This document shows positions 14,127 through 17,061 of a stretch of 17,061 nucleotides of DNA, piece after piece; positions within the stretch are counted from its first letter, which is position 1, and each line of letters opens with the position of its first letter. The translations under genes were made by a program, and so were the position numbers. The notes under the pieces are model-generated. The model was not told the DNA's origin. It did not search any database and was given only the letters and a program-made list of their open reading frames with translations. Source of the DNA: Clostridia bacterium (GTDB lineage Bacteria > Bacillota > Clostridia > TANB77 > CAG-508); assembly GCA_900754285.1 (NCBI GenBank), contig CAAECB010000075.1:1-17061 (forward strand). The letters run 5' to 3'.

Positions 14127-15536
14127 ATGGATATTTATTTTACAAATACATTAACAAAACAAAAAGAAAAATTTAAACCAATTCGAAAAGATGAGGTACG
14201 CATATATTCATGTGGCCCAACAGTATATAAAGATGCAACAATTGGAAATATGAGAACAAACATATTCCAAGATGTATTAAGAAGAGTATTAAGATATAAT
14301 GGATATAAAATAAAACATGCAATGAATATAACAGATGTAGGACACCTAGTTTCAGATGGAGATGAAGGTGAAGACAAAATGATAAAATCTGCTAGAGAGG
14401 AACACAAAACTCCTCTCGAAATAGCAGAGTATTATACAAATTTATTTTTTAATGATTTAAAAGACTTAAATATAGAAACACCAGAAATTGTATGTAAAGC
14501 AACAGATCATATTCCAGAAATGCTAGAATATGTTGAATTATTAGTAAAAAAAGGATATGCTTATGAAACATCAACAGCAATATATTTTGATATATCAAAA
14601 TTAGACAAATATCCTATATTATCAAGTGTAAATTTAGAGAATCAAAAAGCAGGAGCAAGAGTTGAAGTAGATGAAGAAAAAAGAAATCCATATGATTTTG
14701 CATTATGGATAAAAGCACCAGAAAATCACTTGATGAAATGGAATAGCCCATGGGGACCAAGTTATCCAGGATGGCATATAGAATGTTCAGCAATGTCTTT
14801 AAAATACTTAGGAGAGCAATTTGACATACATACAGGTGGAATAGATTTAATACCAACACATCATGAAAATGAAATAGCACAATGCAAAGGAAGAACAGGA
14901 AAAATTCCAGCAAATTATTGGCTACATGGAGAATATTTATTGATAAATGGTGGAAAAATGTCAAAAAGCTTAGGAAATGTATATTTACTAAAAGACATAA
15001 AAGAAAAAGGATATGATCCACTTGTATATAAACTATTTTGCTATTCATGCCACTACAGAAATAAATTAAATTTTACATGGGAAGGAATAGAAGCAACATC
15101 AAAATCATTAGAAAGACTAAGAAACGCATATCAAACACATTTACAAGGAAAAGATGAACTAAAAGAATCAGATATAAAAAAATTATGTGATATAGAAGAA
15201 AATTTCCATAAAGCTATAAATGATGATATGAATATGCCATTAGCAATGAGCTATGTATGGGAAACAGCAAAATTTGAAAAGAAAAATCCTAAAGTAGCAG
15301 AATTATTAATGAAATTTGATACAGTTTTGGGATTAAAAATAGACACTATTCAAGAAAACAATAATAAAGAAGTATCAGAAGAAATTTTAGGATTATTAGA
15401 ACAAAGAAAAGCAGCTAGAGAGCAAAAAAATTGGGCAAAATCTGATGAAATAAGAGACTTAATAAAAGAAAAAGGTTATGTAGTTAAAGACACAAAAAAT
15501 GGCCAAGAATTAGAAAAACTAGAACAAAAAATGTAG
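14127..15536 (+). CDS. cysS: Cysteine--tRNA ligase
   Basis: CysRS charges tRNA(Cys) with cysteine. The 469-residue length is normal for this class I synthetase. Zinc ligands are placed as in the family: Cys29 (YSCGPTVY), Cys220 (GWHIECSAM), and His245 and Glu249 (HHENE). KMSKS is intact at 277-281. The HIGH motif reads TIGN (38-41), with Thr where His is usual. The C-terminal helical domain with RKAAREQKNWAKSDEIRD and the anticodon-binding tail follow. GGGAGG sits 6 nt before ATG 14127. A longer in-frame reading from 13998 would overlap the PBP gene and encode a Gln-rich artefact. It is 31 bp from the PBP gene and 20 bp from galE. Confidence 0.96.
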   Translation: MDIYFTNTLTKQKEKFKPIRKDEVRIYSCGPTVYKDATIGNMRTNIFQDVLRRVLRYNGYKIKHAMNITDVGHLVSDGDEGEDKMIKSAREEHKTPLEIAEYYTNLFFNDLKDLNIETPEIVCKATDHIPEMLEYVELLVKKGYAYETSTAIYFDISKLDKYPILSSVNLENQKAGARVEVDEEKRNPYDFALWIKAPENHLMKWNSPWGPSYPGWHIECSAMSLKYLGEQFDIHTGGIDLIPTHHENEIAQCKGRTGKIPANYWLHGEYLLINGGKMSKSLGNVYLLKDIKEKGYDPLVYKLFCYSCHYRNKLNFTWEGIEATSKSLERLRNAYQTHLQGKDELKESDIKKLCDIEENFHKAINDDMNMPLAMSYVWETAKFEKKNPKVAELLMKFDTVLGLKIDTIQENNNKEVSEEILGLLEQRKAAREQKNWAKSDEIRDLIKEKGYVVKDTKNGQELEKLEQKM

Positions 15537-15556
15537 AAAAGAAAGGGTTGATATAT

Positions 15557-16558
15557 ATGGCAGTATTACTACCAGGAGGATCAGGATATATAGGAAGTCA
15601 TACAGCAGTAGAATTATTAAATTCAGGAAAAGAAATAGTAATAATTGATAATTTTTCAAATAGTAAAGCAAAGGTTTTAGAAAATATAAAAAAAATAACA
15701 GGTAAAGATTTTAAATTTTATGAAATGGATTATCGTGATAAAGAAAAATTGGACAAGGTTTTTTCTGAAAATAATATAGAAGCAGTTTTGAACTTTGCAG
15801 GATATAAAGCAGTTGGAGAATCAGTACAAAAACCAATAGAATATTATGATAATAATATAAATGGAGCACTTGCACTTTTAGAAGTAATGAAAAAGCATAA
15901 TGTAAAAAAATTTATATTTAGCTCATCTGCTACAGTATATGGAGATCCAGAAACAATACCAATTACAGAAGAGTGCAAAACAGGTGGAACAACTAATCCA
16001 TATGGAACAACAAAATTATTTATAGAGCAAATACTAAAAGACACATACACATCTGATAACACTTGGGATATATGTATTTTAAGATATTTTAACCCAGTAG
16101 GTGCACATGAAAGTGGTTTGATTGGTGAAGAGCCACAAGGTATACCTAATAATTTAATGCCATATGTTGTTAGAGTTGCAGCAGGTATATTACCACAATT
16201 ATCAGTATTTGGAGATGATTATAATACACCAGATGGTACAGGAGTTAGAGATTATATCCATGTTGTAGATTTAGCAAAAGGCCATGTTTTAGCTTTAAAT
16301 AAATTAGAAAAAGAAAATAATGGATTATTTATTTATAACCTTGGTACTGGTACTGGTTATAGTGTTTTAGATATGGTTAATGCTTTTGAAAAAGCTACAG
16401 GTAAAGATGTTCCATATAAAATTGCTCCTCGTAGAAGTGGTGATATTGCTACTTGCTATGCTGACCCTAGAAAGGCTAGAGAAGAGTTGGGTTGGGAGGC
16501 TACAAAAACTTTAGAGGAGATGTGTAGGGATTCTTGGAACTACATAATTGGAAAATAA
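15557..16558 (+). CDS. galE: UDP-glucose 4-epimerase
   Basis: GalE interconverts UDP-glucose and UDP-galactose using bound NAD+. The 333-residue product has the Rossmann glycine motif GGSGYIG (7-13), preceded by Pro where TGG is usual. SSSATVYGD (122-130) contains the catalytic Ser124, and YGTTK (149-153) gives Tyr149 and Lys153, the same numbers as in the E. coli enzyme. LRYFNPVGAHESGLIGE (175-191), DGTGVRDYIHVVDLA (226-240) and the C-terminal RSGDIATCYADPRKAREELGW are typical. I chose ATG 15557 because GAAAGGG ends directly at TTG 15548 but 9 nt before the ATG. The last quarter has many T-ending codons, unlike the first part. Context with cysS and argS gives no specific pathway; cell-surface polysaccharide supply is likely. 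Confidence 0.95.
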   Translation: MAVLLPGGSGYIGSHTAVELLNSGKEIVIIDNFSNSKAKVLENIKKITGKDFKFYEMDYRDKEKLDKVFSENNIEAVLNFAGYKAVGESVQKPIEYYDNNINGALALLEVMKKHNVKKFIFSSSATVYGDPETIPITEECKTGGTTNPYGTTKLFIEQILKDTYTSDNTWDICILRYFNPVGAHESGLIGEEPQGIPNNLMPYVVRVAAGILPQLSVFGDDYNTPDGTGVRDYIHVVDLAKGHVLALNKLEKENNGLFIYNLGTGTGYSVLDMVNAFEKATGKDVPYKIAPRRSGDIATCYADPRKAREELGWEATKTLEEMCRDSWNYIIGK

Positions 16559-16597
16559 TTACAATTTTGGCTGCGGCAAATTAGAAAGGAAAGAATA

Positions 16598-17061
16598 ATG
16601 TTAGATATAAAAAAAGAAATATCAGAACAAATAGCTAAAACTATAGAAAATGTAGAAGCAAAAGAAATATATACATATATAGAAGTACCAAAAGATACTA
16701 AAAATGGAGACTATTCATTTCCATGCTTTAGACTAGCAAAAATTTTAAGAAAAGCACCACAAGAAATAGCTAATCAAATAAAAGAAAAACTAGAACAAAA
16801 TGGAACAACAAATTCTGAACTAATAGAAAGAGTTGACATAGCAGGAGGATACTTGAATTTTTATATTTGTTCTAAAATATTCACAAAAGAAGTTTTAGAA
16901 CAAATAAATAATGAAAAATTTGGTGTAGAAGCAGAAGATGAAAAAAACAAAGAAAAAAATATAGTAATAGATTATTCTGCACCCAATATTGCAAAACCAT
17001 TTCACATAGGGCATTTACGTTCAACAGTAATAGGAGCAGCTTTATATAATATATATAAATA
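16598..17061 (+). CDS. argS: Arginine--tRNA ligase, N-terminal part (cut by window end)
   Basis: Only the first 154 codons are visible; the frame is open to the last base. An N-terminal additional domain (about 1-110) contains NGDYSFPCFRLAKILRKAP (36-54) and AGGYLNFYI (82-90), both typical of ArgRS. The class I signature follows as DYSAPNIAKPFHIGHLRSTV, with HIGH at 136-139. AAAGGAAAG precedes ATG 16598 at a normal distance. It follows galE after 39 bp with no terminator between them, so read-through from the cysS-galE unit is likely. The remaining catalytic core, KMSKS-like loop and anticodon domain must lie beyond the window. Confidence 0.95.
   Translation, partial: MLDIKKEISEQIAKTIENVEAKEIYTYIEVPKDTKNGDYSFPCFRLAKILRKAPQEIANQIKEKLEQNGTTNSELIERVDIAGGYLNFYICSKIFTKEVLEQINNEKFGVEAEDEKNKEKNIVIDYSAPNIAKPFHIGHLRSTVIGAALYNIYK

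Overview
The window is a strongly AT-rich stretch of bacterial chromosome. All recognisable genes lie on the + strand. Gene content and order (rimP-nusA-rnpM-ylxQ-infB-rbfA-nrnA-truB) are those of low-GC Gram-positive bacteria. A-ending codons, purine-rich coding strands, AAAGGA-type ribosome binding sites, TTG/GTG starts and a FatA-like acyl-ACP thioesterase point to an uncultured or gut-type member of Clostridia (Bacillota). I cannot place it further from sequence alone.

Layout. Positions 1-229 hold a well-folded, protein-free segment, relatively GC-rich for this window, that looks like the 3' part of a structured non-coding RNA. Its family is not recognised and its 5' end is outside the window. 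A promoter at 298-326 then serves pgi (370-1680). Nested inverted repeats built on a GGGGACGG core fill the gap to an acyl-ACP thioesterase gene (1835-2581). A second clear promoter (2569-2597) and a leader with a 12-bp hairpin precede the transcription/translation operon: rimP, nusA, rnpM (ylxR), ylxQ, infB and rbfA. A 35-bp inverted repeat of the same GGGGACGG family follows and supplies the rbfA stop codon. Next come nrnA and truB. A terminator-like hairpin after truB also covers the ribosome binding site of an unrecognised 283-residue protein gene. A promoter-bearing gap of 161 bp leads to a bifunctional class A penicillin-binding protein, then cysS, galE and the start of argS, which runs off the window end.

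Function. The central operon joins ribosome maturation (RimP, RbfA), transcription elongation/termination (NusA), RNA-binding partners (RnpM, YlxQ), translation initiation (IF2), nanoRNA turnover (NrnA) and tRNA modification (TruB). The flanks add central sugar metabolism (Pgi, GalE), lipid metabolism (thioesterase), peptidoglycan synthesis (PBP1A) and aminoacyl-tRNA synthesis (CysRS, ArgRS).

Most of the window is ordinary housekeeping sequence, and I see no convincing defence, mobile or biosynthetic system. The items most worth a second look are the unassigned RNA at the left edge, the GGGGACGG palindromes, the hairpin that may couple truB termination to translation of the unknown gene, the Asn/Arg-rich linker in IF2, and a Thr in place of the first His of the CysRS HIGH motif. 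Several genes start downstream of their longest reading frame; the choices are explained in each entry.
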